The notes under the pieces are model-generated. The model searched no databases. It saw nothing but the letters and a program-made list of their open reading frames with translations, and was not told the DNA's origin. This document shows, one piece after another, positions 52,630 through 59,864 of a stretch of 64,000 bases of DNA. How positions within the stretch are numbered: the stretch's first letter is position 1; each line of letters starts with the position of its first letter. The translations under genes and the position numbers were made by a program. Location: positions 99,179 to 163,178 of the forward strand of contig NZ_BMPI01000016.1 in NCBI RefSeq assembly GCF_014647515.1, read 5' to 3'. This stretch comes from Dactylosporangium sucinum (GTDB taxonomy: Bacteria; Actinomycetota; Actinomycetes; Mycobacteriales; Micromonosporaceae).

Positions 52630-53535
52630 ATGAGCCCCATGGAAGGGCCGCCGCTGGCGCGGGGCACGCTGGATCGGGCGGCGCACCGCCGAACCGACGA
52701 GGAGTGGCTCGGCAAGGCGTGGCTGCACGCCCGCGTGGTGGTCGTCGACGACGGGCACGTGCTGGTCCGCGGCGACGACCCGCCGGAGCTGGTCCTCGTC
52801 GGCCCCGACGAGGCGCCGCCGGGCGAGCGGTTCTTCCTGGGCGAGGAGCCGGACGGCACGGTGTACTTCGCCGTGGCCGCCGACGTGACGGCCCCGCCCG
52901 GCACGCGCCGGGTCACCCTGCGGCAGGTCGGCCACGCGCTGGCCGACCTGCCCGCCGGGCTGTTCATCACCGGGGTCGCGCTGGCCAACTGGCACTCCCG
53001 GCACCCCTACAGCCCGCTCAGCGGCAAGCTGACGGTGCCGGCGCAGGGCGGCTGGGTGCGGCAGACCGAGGACGGCGCGGAGACGCTCTGGCCGCGCACC
53101 GACCCCGCGGTGATCATGCTCGTGCACGACGACGTCGCCGGCCTCGACGGCCGCTGCCTGCTCGGCAGCAACGCGCAGTGGGCGAACGTCGGCAGCGTCC
53201 GGCGGTATTCGACGCTCGCCGGGTTCGTCGAGCCGGGCGAGTCGGCCGAGATGGCGGTCGCCCGCGAGGTGCTCGAAGAGGTCGGCGTGCGGGTCACCGA
53301 CGTGCGGTATTCGTCGAGCCAGCCCTGGCCCTTCCCGGGCTCGCTGATGCTCGGCTTCCACGCGACGGCCCCGGCCGGCGCGGAGATCCACGTCGACCAG
53401 CAGGAGATCCAGGAGGCCCGCTGGTTCACCCGGCGCGAGATCGCCGCGGTGCTCGACGGGTCGTCGCGCGACTTCGGGCTGCCGTTCCCGGCGTCGATCG
53501 CGCACTACCTCATCACGTCGTGGCTCGGCGCCTGA
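52630..53535 (+). CDS. nudC: NudC-type NADH pyrophosphatase lacking the zinc ribbon
   Basis: This is a 301-residue Nudix hydrolase. It has an N-terminal domain, a Nudix box 'GFVEPGE...REVLEEVGV' and the NudC signature 'SQPWPFPGSLM' just after it, which identifies NADH/NAD-RNA pyrophosphatases. Between the domains most NudC proteins have four zinc-binding Cys; here the region 'NWHSRHPYSPLSG' has none. ATG 52630 has GGAGGG upstream. Order nudC-mrx1-uvrD2 matches Rv3199c-Rv3198A-Rv3198c. Its end overlaps the convergent hypothetical gene by 23 bp. Confidence 0.9.
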   Translation: MSPMEGPPLARGTLDRAAHRRTDEEWLGKAWLHARVVVVDDGHVLVRGDDPPELVLVGPDEAPPGERFFLGEEPDGTVYFAVAADVTAPPGTRRVTLRQVGHALADLPAGLFITGVALANWHSRHPYSPLSGKLTVPAQGGWVRQTEDGAETLWPRTDPAVIMLVHDDVAGLDGRCLLGSNAQWANVGSVRRYSTLAGFVEPGESAEMAVAREVLEEVGVRVTDVRYSSSQPWPFPGSLMLGFHATAPAGAEIHVDQQEIQEARWFTRREIAAVLDGSSRDFGLPFPASIAHYLITSWLGA

Positions 53536-54124
53536 GCTGCTCCGCGTGCCACTTGGCGCACCAGGTGTCGAGCACGCGGGCGGCCTGCGCCGGGCTCGCC
53601 TCGCGGATGTCGTAGTCGATCTTCGGGCTGGACAGGGCGTAGGTCGGATGCCAGGCCATGTCCCGCCAGAGGGCCTCCTCGTCGATCCGCCCGTCCGGCG
53701 TGACCGTCCGGCGCAGCAGCGACACCGGGGCGTCGGGGGAGGAGTCCTCGTCGACGCGCACGAAGTACGTGATCAAGAGGCGCGGCGGCTTGGGCGGGCC
53801 CGACCGCCAGGCGGCCAGGGCCTCCGCGACCAGCCGGTCGTCCTGCGCCGGGACGGGCGCCCGGAACCCGCGGGCCTCCATCTGGTCGACGAGGTCGGGC
53901 TCCGGCGCGAGGCCGTGGTCGAGGATCTCCTCGACGAACCGCTCCGGCCACAGCCAGACCCCGTCGGTGTGCAGCACCGCGGGGCCTGAGCCGTGTCCGA
54001 TCGTGGTGCCACCGGCCAGGTAGTCGGCGATCTGCCGCCGGCGGTCCAGGTCCGCCACGCGCGGCCGTTCGGGCGCGTGATACGGCACCGGGCCGCGGAC
54101 GGCGAAGTCGCGCGCTACCCGCAT
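53513..54124 (-). CDS. conserved hypothetical protein
   Basis: This is a 203-residue soluble protein. ATG 54124 has an excellent GGGAGG ribosome site eight bases upstream. Recognisable stretches are 'IADYLAGGTTIGHGSGPAV', 'TDGVWLWPERFVEEI' and 'KIDYDIREASPAQAARVLD'. There is no membrane segment or catalytic signature I can name. Similar proteins occur in actinobacteria, some within immunity-type loci, but nothing here supports that. It is convergent with nudC. Confidence 0.7.
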   Translation of the reverse strand: MRVARDFAVRGPVPYHAPERPRVADLDRRRQIADYLAGGTTIGHGSGPAVLHTDGVWLWPERFVEEILDHGLAPEPDLVDQMEARGFRAPVPAQDDRLVAEALAAWRSGPPKPPRLLITYFVRVDEDSSPDAPVSLLRRTVTPDGRIDEEALWRDMAWHPTYALSSPKIDYDIREASPAQAARVLDTWCAKWHAEQLRRRATT

Positions 54125-54189
54125 GGTGGCGACCTCCCCAGGTGTCCCTGGAGTCACACGGTAGCGACTTGACGCCGCTTCGTGAAGGG

Positions 54190-54435
54190 TCAGCTACTGA
54201 GCGCGCTCTCCAGCTTCGACTTCACCTGCTTGATCGTCGGGTTGGTCAGGGCGGTGCCGTCGTCGAACCGCACGGTCGGCACGGTCTGGTTGCCGCCGTT
54301 GACGCTCTCGACGTACTTCGCCGCCGCCGGGTCCCGCTCGATGTCGACGACCTGGTACTGGATGCCCTCGCGGTCCAGCTGCGACTTGAGGCGGTGGCAG
54401 TAGCCGCACCAGGTCGTCGAGTACATGGTGATCAT
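54190..54435 (-). CDS. mrx1: mycoredoxin
   Basis: This is an 81-residue glutaredoxin-fold protein. The active site is W-C10-G-Y-C13, with the cis-Pro region 'TVPTVRF'. Mycoredoxins reduce mycothiol mixed disulfides with a monothiol mechanism. ATG 54435 is preferred because a GGGAGGG lies upstream; an internal ATG is three codons later. It is divergent from uvrD2, the same pairing as Rv3198A with uvrD2, and depends on mycothiol made by the mshB pathway in this window. Confidence 0.93.
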   Translation of the reverse strand: MITMYSTTWCGYCHRLKSQLDREGIQYQVVDIERDPAAAKYVESVNGGNQTVPTVRFDDGTALTNPTIKQVKSKLESALSS

Positions 54436-54519
54436 GAGGTGTGTTCCCTCCCGGCGGATCGTCGAGGCACGAAGTAGCGCTCGCCATAACGTCATACCCG
54501 GCTGAGATGATGCCTAGTT

Positions 54520-56601
54520 GTGGCGGATTCCTCAGACATCTTGACGGGCCTGGATCCGGAGCAGGCGGCGGCGGTGACCGCGCCCGCCGGTCCGCTGTGC
54601 ATCCTGGCCGGCGCCGGCACCGGCAAGACCCGGGCGATCACCCACCGCATCGCGCACCGCGTCCGGTCCGGGCAGGTCCGGTCCCAGCACGTCCTCGCCG
54701 TCACGTTCACCGCCCGCGCCGCCGCCGAGATGCGGGCCCGGCTCGGGCAGCTCGGCGCCGACGGGGTCCAGGCGCGCACGTTCCACTCGGCGGCACTGCG
54801 CCAGGTGCGCTACTTCGCCCAGCGGCTCTTCGACGGGCGCGAGATGCCGGAGCTGCTGGAGAGCAAGGCCCGGCTGGTCGGGCTGGCCGCCACCCGGGCC
54901 GGCCTGAAGATCGACGGCACCGGCGCGCGCGACCTCGCCGGCGAGATCGAGTGGGCCAAGGCGTCGCTGGTCGAGCCCGACGACTACGCCGCGGTGGCCG
55001 GCAAGGCGATGCGCGAGCCGCCGTTCGAGGTCGGCCGGATCGCCCAGGTCTACGCGCACTACGAGCGGATCAAGCGGGCCCAGGGCGTGATCGACTTCGA
55101 GGACATGATCCGGGCCGCCATCTGGGCGCTGGAGGAGCACGCCGACGTCGCCGAGCAGATCCGCTCGCAATATCGGCACTTCGTCGTCGACGAGTATCAG
55201 GACGTCAACCCGATGCAGCAGCGGCTGCTCGACGCCTGGCTCGGCGGGCGTGACGACCTGACGGTGGTCGGCGACGCGAGCCAGACGATCTACTCGTTCA
55301 CCGGCGCCAGCGCGACCTACCTGGTGGGCTTCAAGCGTCGCCACCCCGACGCCCGCGTCGTCCGGCTGATCCGCGACTACCGCTCGACCCCGCAGGTCGT
55401 CGGCCTGGCCAACTCGGTCATCTCCCGGGCCCGCGGCGACCTGGCCCGGCTGCGGCTGGAGCTGGTCGGCCAGCGGCCCGCCGGCCCGGAGCCGGCCACC
55501 CGGGTCTTCGCCGACGAGCCGGGGGAGGCCGCGGCCGTGGCGGCGCGCTGTGCCGAGCTCATCGCGGGCGGCACGCCGGCGCGCGAGATCGCGGTGCTGT
55601 TCCGGATCAACGCGCAGTCCGAGGTGTATCAGGAGGCCCTCGCCGAGGCGGGCGTGCCGTACGTGGTGCACGGTGCCGACCGCTTCTTCGAGCGGGCCGA
55701 GGTCCGCCAGGCGATGATCGTCCTGCGCGCCGCGACCCGGACGCCCCCGGCGGGCGAGACGCTGCCCGAGGTCGTCGTCCAGGCCCTGGAGGGGATGGGG
55801 TGGCGGCCCGGCGAGGCGCCGGCCGGCGGCGCGTTGCGGGAGCGCTGGGAGGCCGTGGCCGCGCTCGTGGCGCTCGCCGAGGGCATGCCCGACCGCACCC
55901 TGGAGGAGTTCAACGAGGAGCTGTCGCGGCGCGCGGCGCTGCAGCACGTGCCGACCGTCGACGGGGTCACCCTCTCGTCCCTGCACTCGGCGAAGGGCCT
56001 GGAGTGGGACGCGGTGTTCCTGGTCGGACTGACCGAGGGCACGCTGCCGGTGATCCATGCGCGATCGGCCGACGCGGTCGAGGAGGAGCGGCGCCTGCTG
56101 TACGTCGGGATCACCCGCGCGCGGCACACGCTCTGGCTGTCGTATGCCTCGGCCCGCAGCCCCGGCGGCCGCGCGCGGCGGGCCAGCCGGTTCCTGCCCT
56201 CGGCGGAGCCCGCGCGCACCGCGCCCGCGCCGAAGGGGGCGGTCGCCGGGCGGGTCAAGCGGGTGATGGCGGTGTCCTGCCGGGTCTGCGGCACCGGGCT
56301 GATCAACGGCGTCGACCGCAAGCTCGGCCGCTGCGCCTCCTGCCCGTCCGACCTCGACGAGGAGCTGCTCGGCCGGCTCGTCGACTGGCGGGCGCGGCTG
56401 GCCCAGGTCCAGCGCGTCCCACCGTTCGTGGTTTTCACCGACGTCACCCTCGCGGCGATCGCCGAGCGGCGCCCCGGCCGACGCGAGGAGCTGGCCGTCA
56501 TCGCCGGCATCGGGCCCCGCAAGCTGGGCCTCTACGGCGACGACGTCCTGGCTCTGGTCAGCGGCGCGACCGTAGAGGATCTTGCTCACGTCGATGGCTG
56601 A
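54520..56601 (+). CDS. uvrD2: UvrD2 superfamily I DNA helicase with HRDC domain
   Basis: This is a 693-residue helicase. Walker A AGAGTGKT (about 30-37), 'AVTFTARAAAEM', DEYQDVNP (about 225), 'GDASQTIYSFTGA', 'LHSAKGLEWDAVF' and 'YVGITRAR' are in order. After the motor come a tetracysteine zinc motif ('CRVCGTG' and 'CASCPSD') and an HRDC domain (about 612-690). This combination defines mycobacterial-type UvrD2, an essential helicase in mycobacteria. The start is GTG 54520. The stop overlaps a short inverted repeat at 56600. Confidence 0.95.
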   Translation: MADSSDILTGLDPEQAAAVTAPAGPLCILAGAGTGKTRAITHRIAHRVRSGQVRSQHVLAVTFTARAAAEMRARLGQLGADGVQARTFHSAALRQVRYFAQRLFDGREMPELLESKARLVGLAATRAGLKIDGTGARDLAGEIEWAKASLVEPDDYAAVAGKAMREPPFEVGRIAQVYAHYERIKRAQGVIDFEDMIRAAIWALEEHADVAEQIRSQYRHFVVDEYQDVNPMQQRLLDAWLGGRDDLTVVGDASQTIYSFTGASATYLVGFKRRHPDARVVRLIRDYRSTPQVVGLANSVISRARGDLARLRLELVGQRPAGPEPATRVFADEPGEAAAVAARCAELIAGGTPAREIAVLFRINAQSEVYQEALAEAGVPYVVHGADRFFERAEVRQAMIVLRAATRTPPAGETLPEVVVQALEGMGWRPGEAPAGGALRERWEAVAALVALAEGMPDRTLEEFNEELSRRAALQHVPTVDGVTLSSLHSAKGLEWDAVFLVGLTEGTLPVIHARSADAVEEERRLLYVGITRARHTLWLSYASARSPGGRARRASRFLPSAEPARTAPAPKGAVAGRVKRVMAVSCRVCGTGLINGVDRKLGRCASCPSDLDEELLGRLVDWRARLAQVQRVPPFVVFTDVTLAAIAERRPGRREELAVIAGIGPRKLGLYGDDVLALVSGATVEDLAHVDG

Positions 56602-56620
56602 AAAGTGACAAGGACTTTTC
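56600..56620 (+). promoter_or_regulatory. 7-bp inverted repeat at the uvrD2 stop
   Basis: GAAAAGT (56600-56606) and ACTTTTC (56614-56620) flank GACAAGG. It overlaps the uvrD2 stop and sits just upstream of the AT-rich part of the presumed whiB7 promoter. It may end uvrD2 transcription or be a regulator site. Confidence 0.45.
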
Positions 56621-56663
56621 TCCAATAATTCGATTGCCCTACCGTCGAGGGACGGCATAGCCT
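56621..56663 (+). promoter_or_regulatory. presumed WhiB7-type promoter of whiB7
   Basis: TTGCCC (56634-56639) and TAGCCT (56658-56663), spaced by 18 bp, form a SigA-like promoter. Directly before the -35 box is an AT-rich stretch AATAATTCGA, unusual in this GC-rich DNA. WhiB7-dependent promoters in mycobacteria and Streptomyces carry an AT-rich element in this place, bound by the AT-hook. Auto-activation is therefore likely. Transcription would start near 56670, about 650 bases before the whiB7 ATG. Confidence 0.65.
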
Positions 56664-56727
56664 GCGAACACGACGCCGGACGACCGGCGGTCGACGGCTG
56701 ATGAGTGCGGAGAGGCGGTGAGTCCCG

Positions 56728-57204
56728 GTGAAGCTCTATCTAACCAACGAGCGCCCATCGGCGACGTTCGCTGCCTGCTTGCCGTCAACCGTGCTGGCCC
56801 GCCGCGTCTCGCCGCCGTCCGTTCTCGCTCCGTGGCAGGAGTCTGTCCTTGGCGGCGTCGCCGTCGCGCAGGCCCCGGTTGCGGCGGTCGTCCCGGCTCC
56901 GGCCGCGGTCCCGGCTGTCTCCGCTCTGGTCTCCGTCCTGGTTCCGGCTGCCGTCAGCACTGTCACGGCACTGGCTACCGAGTCGGTCCGGGTTGGCGGG
57001 GCGCGCCGGATCGACGGACTGGTCGGCGACGGCAAAGTCGGCGCTGAGCGCCCGGTTGCGGACCAGCCGCAGCAGGTCATTCAGCTCGACCGGCGTGGGA
57101 TCCAGGTTCAGGGGACCAGTGGGTTCACCGCCAAGCACGGCATGACGGCTCCGAAGCCCAATGGCGGAGTCCGCGGCATACCACCTCGAGGCAGGCCGGT
57201 CTAA
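56728..57204 (+). CDS. whiB7 leader ORF (putative regulatory uORF)
   Basis: This is a 158-codon frame from GTG 56728 (MKLYLTNERPSATFAACLPS...). It is Val/Ala-rich in the middle with no family or membrane topology, and codon use is less biased than in genes nearby. Its stop TAA (57202-57204) lies in the loop of a small hairpin, 25 bases before the attenuator. whiB7 leaders in other actinobacteria contain translated uORFs, so a regulatory role of its translation is likely, whether or not the peptide is stable. A six-codon frame (ATG 56701 to TGA 56721) and a frame from GTG 56718 are alternative entry points. Confidence 0.5.
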   Translation: MKLYLTNERPSATFAACLPSTVLARRVSPPSVLAPWQESVLGGVAVAQAPVAAVVPAPAAVPAVSALVSVLVPAAVSTVTALATESVRVGGARRIDGLVGDGKVGAERPVADQPQQVIQLDRRGIQVQGTSGFTAKHGMTAPKPNGGVRGIPPRGRPV

Positions 57205-57233
57205 CAGACCGACTCTCCGGCTCACCTCGAGGC
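57182..57233 (+). promoter_or_regulatory. whiB7 leader switch: duplicated CCTCGAGG and small hairpin
   Basis: CACCTCGAGGC occurs twice (57182-57192 and 57223-57233). Its CCTCGAGG core is self-complementary, so copy 1 can pair with copy 2. Copy 2 overlaps the left arm of the terminator, so that pairing would prevent terminator formation. CGGTCT-AAC-AGACCG (57197-57211) forms a hairpin between the copies and holds the leader ORF stop. Confidence 0.6.
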
Positions 57234-57273
57234 CGCGGAACCCGACACCGGGATCCGCGGCCTCATTCATTTT
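57229..57273 (+). terminator. rho-independent attenuator in the whiB7 leader
   Basis: GAGGCCGCGGA (57229-57239) pairs with TCCGCGGCCTC (57254-57264); inside, CCCG-ACAC-CGGG extends the stem. ATTCATTTT follows at once, one of the best U-tracts in this GC-rich window. It lies 50 bases before the whiB7 start, so it must be read through for expression. Confidence 0.85.
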
Positions 57274-57322
57274 GTACCGACGATCACACCAAACGATCGA
57301 GAAACAGAAAGGGGTGACCGGG

Positions 57323-57706
57323 ATGAGCCTGGCTTTGGCATCGATCGACGTGCGTGTCGAGTCGGCCGCCGACGAGCGCCTCCGTGTCGCTGCGCGAGGC
57401 GTCAAGTCCGACCTGCCCTGCCGTACCTTCGACCCGGACCTGTGGTTCGCCGACTCGCCGGCCGAGCTCGAGCTGGCCAAGTCGCTCTGCGCGGAGTGCC
57501 CGCTCCGTGTCGAGTGCCTGGCGGGCGCGATCGAGCGCGCCGAGCCCTGGGGTGTCTGGGGTGGCGAGATCTTCGAGCGCGGTGCCGTGGTGCCGCGGAA
57601 GCGTCCGCGGGGTCGTCCGCGCAAGGAGGACGTCGCGCGCGACGCCGTCCTGCGGGTCGAAGTTGCTGCTCGTGCCGCGGCGGTTGCCGCGGGGGTGGCG
57701 GCCTGA
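57323..57706 (+). CDS. whiB7: WhiB7 transcriptional regulator of intrinsic antibiotic resistance
   Basis: This is a 127-residue WhiB-family protein. Four Cys (33, 56, 59, 65; CxxC then C) bind a [4Fe-4S] cluster. The 'PWGVWGGE' turn (about 75-83) contacts SigA, and the AT-hook RGRPRK (about 97-102) is specific to WhiB7. ATG 57323 has GAAAGGGG upstream. WhiB7 activates resistance genes after ribosome inhibition. Order uvrD2-whiB7-ABC1 kinase matches Rv3198c-Rv3197A-Rv3197. Expression is probably controlled by the leader attenuator. Confidence 0.95.
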   Translation: MSLALASIDVRVESAADERLRVAARGVKSDLPCRTFDPDLWFADSPAELELAKSLCAECPLRVECLAGAIERAEPWGVWGGEIFERGAVVPRKRPRGRPRKEDVARDAVLRVEVAARAAAVAAGVAA

Positions 57707-57821
57707 AATGAACGCACATCTGTTGCCAGCCAGCCGAGGACTGCGAAACCCGCAGCCGACCCGGCTTCTTCTCAGCACGCCGTCCAACGACGTTCGCACC
57801 AACCGACCCAGGAGTCTCGCC

Positions 57822-57968
57822 ATGTCCTTGCAACTTCTCCATGAAGCACTGTCACGCGCACGAATGCGTCGGCCTCAGTCGGTACAGCACGCTGAGGCTC
57901 ACTCGTCCGCCCGTCAGATCGCCATGCGCGCCCGTCGCGAGCAGGAGCGGCAGCTGAGCCTGCGCTGA
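57822..57968 (+). CDS. small basic protein downstream of whiB7
   Basis: This is a 48-residue frame from ATG 57822 with an AGGAG ribosome site eight bases upstream. It is basic and helical (MSLQLLHEALSRARMR...), ending in 'ARREQERQLSLR'. A longer frame from ATG 57708 exists, but the site favours the short form. A good terminator follows. It probably shares the whiB7 transcript. No function is known. Confidence 0.6.
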   Translation: MSLQLLHEALSRARMRRPQSVQHAEAHSSARQIAMRARREQERQLSLR

Positions 57969-57975
57969 TGGTGTC

Positions 57976-58014
57976 GCCCTCCCCGGCTTCGGTTGGGGAG
58001 GGCCCCTCTCTCTT
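57976..58014 (+). terminator. terminator after the whiB7 transcript
   Basis: GCCCTCCCC (57976-57984) pairs perfectly with GGGGAGGGC (57995-58003) around GGCTTCGGTT, followed by CCCTCTCTCTTTC. Confidence 0.8.
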
Positions 58015-58020
58015 TCATAA

Positions 58021-58078
58021 ACGTTGGTCGATCTACCCTCACGATCCGAGATCGGATGGAGGGTAGATCGACCAATGT
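58021..58078. repeat. family B intergenic hairpin, copy 2
   Basis: ACGTTGGTCGATCTACCCTC (58021-58040) pairs with 58059-58078 with one mismatch; the loop contains the palindrome CCGAGATCGG. Arms are nearly identical to those at 37981. It lies between convergent genes, next to the whiB7 terminator. Confidence 0.9.
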
Positions 58079-58442
58079 CTGTTTGTGTGGCGCGGTGCGC
58101 GAGCGGGGTGCACGGGCGGCGCGGTGCCGGGCGGCGCGGCGTGGTGCCAGGTCGGGGTGGGGCGGCGCCGGTCGGGGTGGGGCGGCGCTGCGTGGGGCCG
58201 GGTGCCGGGACTGGGTGCGGTGCCAGGTCGGGGTGGGGCGGCGCGGCCAGGTCGGGCCGGGTGCCGGGACTGGGTGCGGTGCCAGGTCGGGGCGGCGCGG
58301 CCAGGTCGGGCCGGGTGCCGGGACTGGGCGCGGTGCCAGGTCGGGTCAGGCGGCGCGGCGTGGGGCGGGGTGGGCGCGGGCCGGGCGGGGTGGGCGCGGT
58401 GCTGGATCGGCGATGCGGGCGGCGCCCTGTGCGGGAGCGCGC
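58079..58442. repeat. GC-rich tandem array beyond the ABC1 kinase gene
   Basis: There is no gene. Three units of about 54-60 bp, each beginning GTGCCGGGACTGGG and including GCGGTGCCAGGTCGGG and GGCGGCGCGG, run from 58201 to about 58360 (starts near 58202, 58261 and 58315). Flanking sequence is made of shorter variants. It lies between the 3' end of the kinase gene (58443) and the family B hairpin. Confidence 0.75.
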
Positions 58443-59855
58443 CTAAGCCGCGTCGTCGGCGGGCTTGCGGCGGCGGGTCGACTTGGTCGCCCGCTTCACG
58501 ACGGCCCGCGGGACCTGCTCGTCGGTCGCCTCCGGCTCGGGCTCGGGCTCGGCGAAGCCGGGGAGCCAGCGTTCGAGGATCGAGCGGTACGGCGCCTTGG
58601 CCTCGAGCTGGCACAGGACGCCGATCGAGCCGAGCGTCACCCGGTGGGTCAGCATGTACGACGGCGGGAGGTTGAGCTGCCGGCTCATCGTGTAGGCCGG
58701 GCTCTTCGGGTTGGCCAGCCGCCCAGCCTCGGCCCGCAGCCAGGCCCGGCTGAACCGGAACTCGGGCTCGGCGAGGGGGTCGAGCATCGGCCTGATGTAC
58801 GCGAGCACCGCCTCGGCGTCGATCTTCGCGTCGCCCTTGAGGAAGCCCTCGCCCTGCAGGCCCTCCAGCACCGCCCGGGCGTCGCCGGCCAGGGCCAGGC
58901 GGGTCAGGCGGCCGATCACCTCGGGGTGGCCGCCGGGCAGGTGGGCCACCGCGCCGAAGTCGAGGACGCCGAGCCGGCCGTCGGGCAGGAGGCGAAAGTT
59001 TCCCGGATGCGGGTCGGCGTGGAGCATCTCGGCGCGGGCCGGCGCGGAGAAGTGGAGCAGCGCCATGCGCTCGCCGGCGTGGTCGCGCTCCTCCTCGGTG
59101 CCCGAGGCGATGATCGTCGACAGCGGGGTGCCGTCGACCCACTCGGTGACCAGGACGCGCGGCGACGCGCGAAGCACCCCGGGCACGTAGATGTGGGGGT
59201 CGTCGGCGAACGCCGCCGCGAAGGCGGTCTGTGAGCGGGCCTCCAGCTCGTAGTCGAGCTCCTCGGTGACCCGGTCGCGGATCTCCTGCACCAGCGGCTT
59301 CACGTCCAGCCCGGGCTGGATGGCCTTGAACAGGCCGGCGAACCGGGCGAGCTGGTTGAGGTCGGCGCGCAGGGCGTCGCCGGCCCCCGGATACTGCACC
59401 TTGATCGCCACCTGGCGACCGTCGGCCCAGACCCCGCGGTGCACCTGGCCGATGCTCGCCGCGGCGGCCGGCTTGTCGTCGAACTCGGCGAACAGCTCGC
59501 GCCAGTCGTCGCCCAGCGACTCGGCGAGCACCTTGTGCACGCTGGCGGCCGGCAGCGGCGGCGCGGCCTCCTGCAGCTTGGTGAGGGCGGCACGGTAGGG
59601 ACCTGCGAGCTCCTCGGGCAGCGCGGCCTCGAAGACGGACAGCGCCTGCCCCATCTTCATCGCACCGCCCTTGAGCTGGCCGAGGACGCTGAACAGATGC
59701 TCGGCGGTGCGTCGCTGGACATCGGCGGAGACGACGTCGGCGGCCATGCCGGTGACGCGCTTGCCGAGGCCGAGCGCCGCCCGCCCGGCGAGCCCTAGGG
59801 GCAGTGACGCCAGCCGTGCGGTGCGGGCGACTGCGCCCCTGGGGATCTCGGTCAC
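58443..59855 (-). CDS. ABC1/AarF/UbiB atypical kinase
   Basis: This is a 470-residue protein. It has the family signatures KMGQ ('MKMGQALS'), the Ala-rich loop 'AAASIGQVHRG', 'VAIKVQYPG' (ATP lysine), 'EELDYELEARSQ', 'HADPHPGNFRL' and 'LDFGAVAHL'. UbiB-type kinases support lipid-soluble quinone metabolism; in actinobacteria the partner would be menaquinone, but this is unproven. The tail is Lys/Arg-rich. It lies downstream of whiB7 on the opposite strand as in the mycobacterial Rv3197 neighbourhood. The start is GTG 59855. Confidence 0.9.
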   Translation of the reverse strand: MTEIPRGAVARTARLASLPLGLAGRAALGLGKRVTGMAADVVSADVQRRTAEHLFSVLGQLKGGAMKMGQALSVFEAALPEELAGPYRAALTKLQEAAPPLPAASVHKVLAESLGDDWRELFAEFDDKPAAAASIGQVHRGVWADGRQVAIKVQYPGAGDALRADLNQLARFAGLFKAIQPGLDVKPLVQEIRDRVTEELDYELEARSQTAFAAAFADDPHIYVPGVLRASPRVLVTEWVDGTPLSTIIASGTEEERDHAGERMALLHFSAPARAEMLHADPHPGNFRLLPDGRLGVLDFGAVAHLPGGHPEVIGRLTRLALAGDARAVLEGLQGEGFLKGDAKIDAEAVLAYIRPMLDPLAEPEFRFSRAWLRAEAGRLANPKSPAYTMSRQLNLPPSYMLTHRVTLGSIGVLCQLEAKAPYRSILERWLPGFAEPEPEPEATDEQVPRAVVKRATKSTRRRKPADDAA

Positions 59856-59864
59856 ACGTCATTC

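Noticed and set aside
56785..57717. 310-codon minus-strand frame across the whiB7 leader and gene
   Set aside because: It is antisense to whiB7 and has no ribosome site or motif.
58201..58360. Tandem array considered as a CRISPR
   Set aside because: Units are contiguous with no unique spacers, and no cas gene is present.
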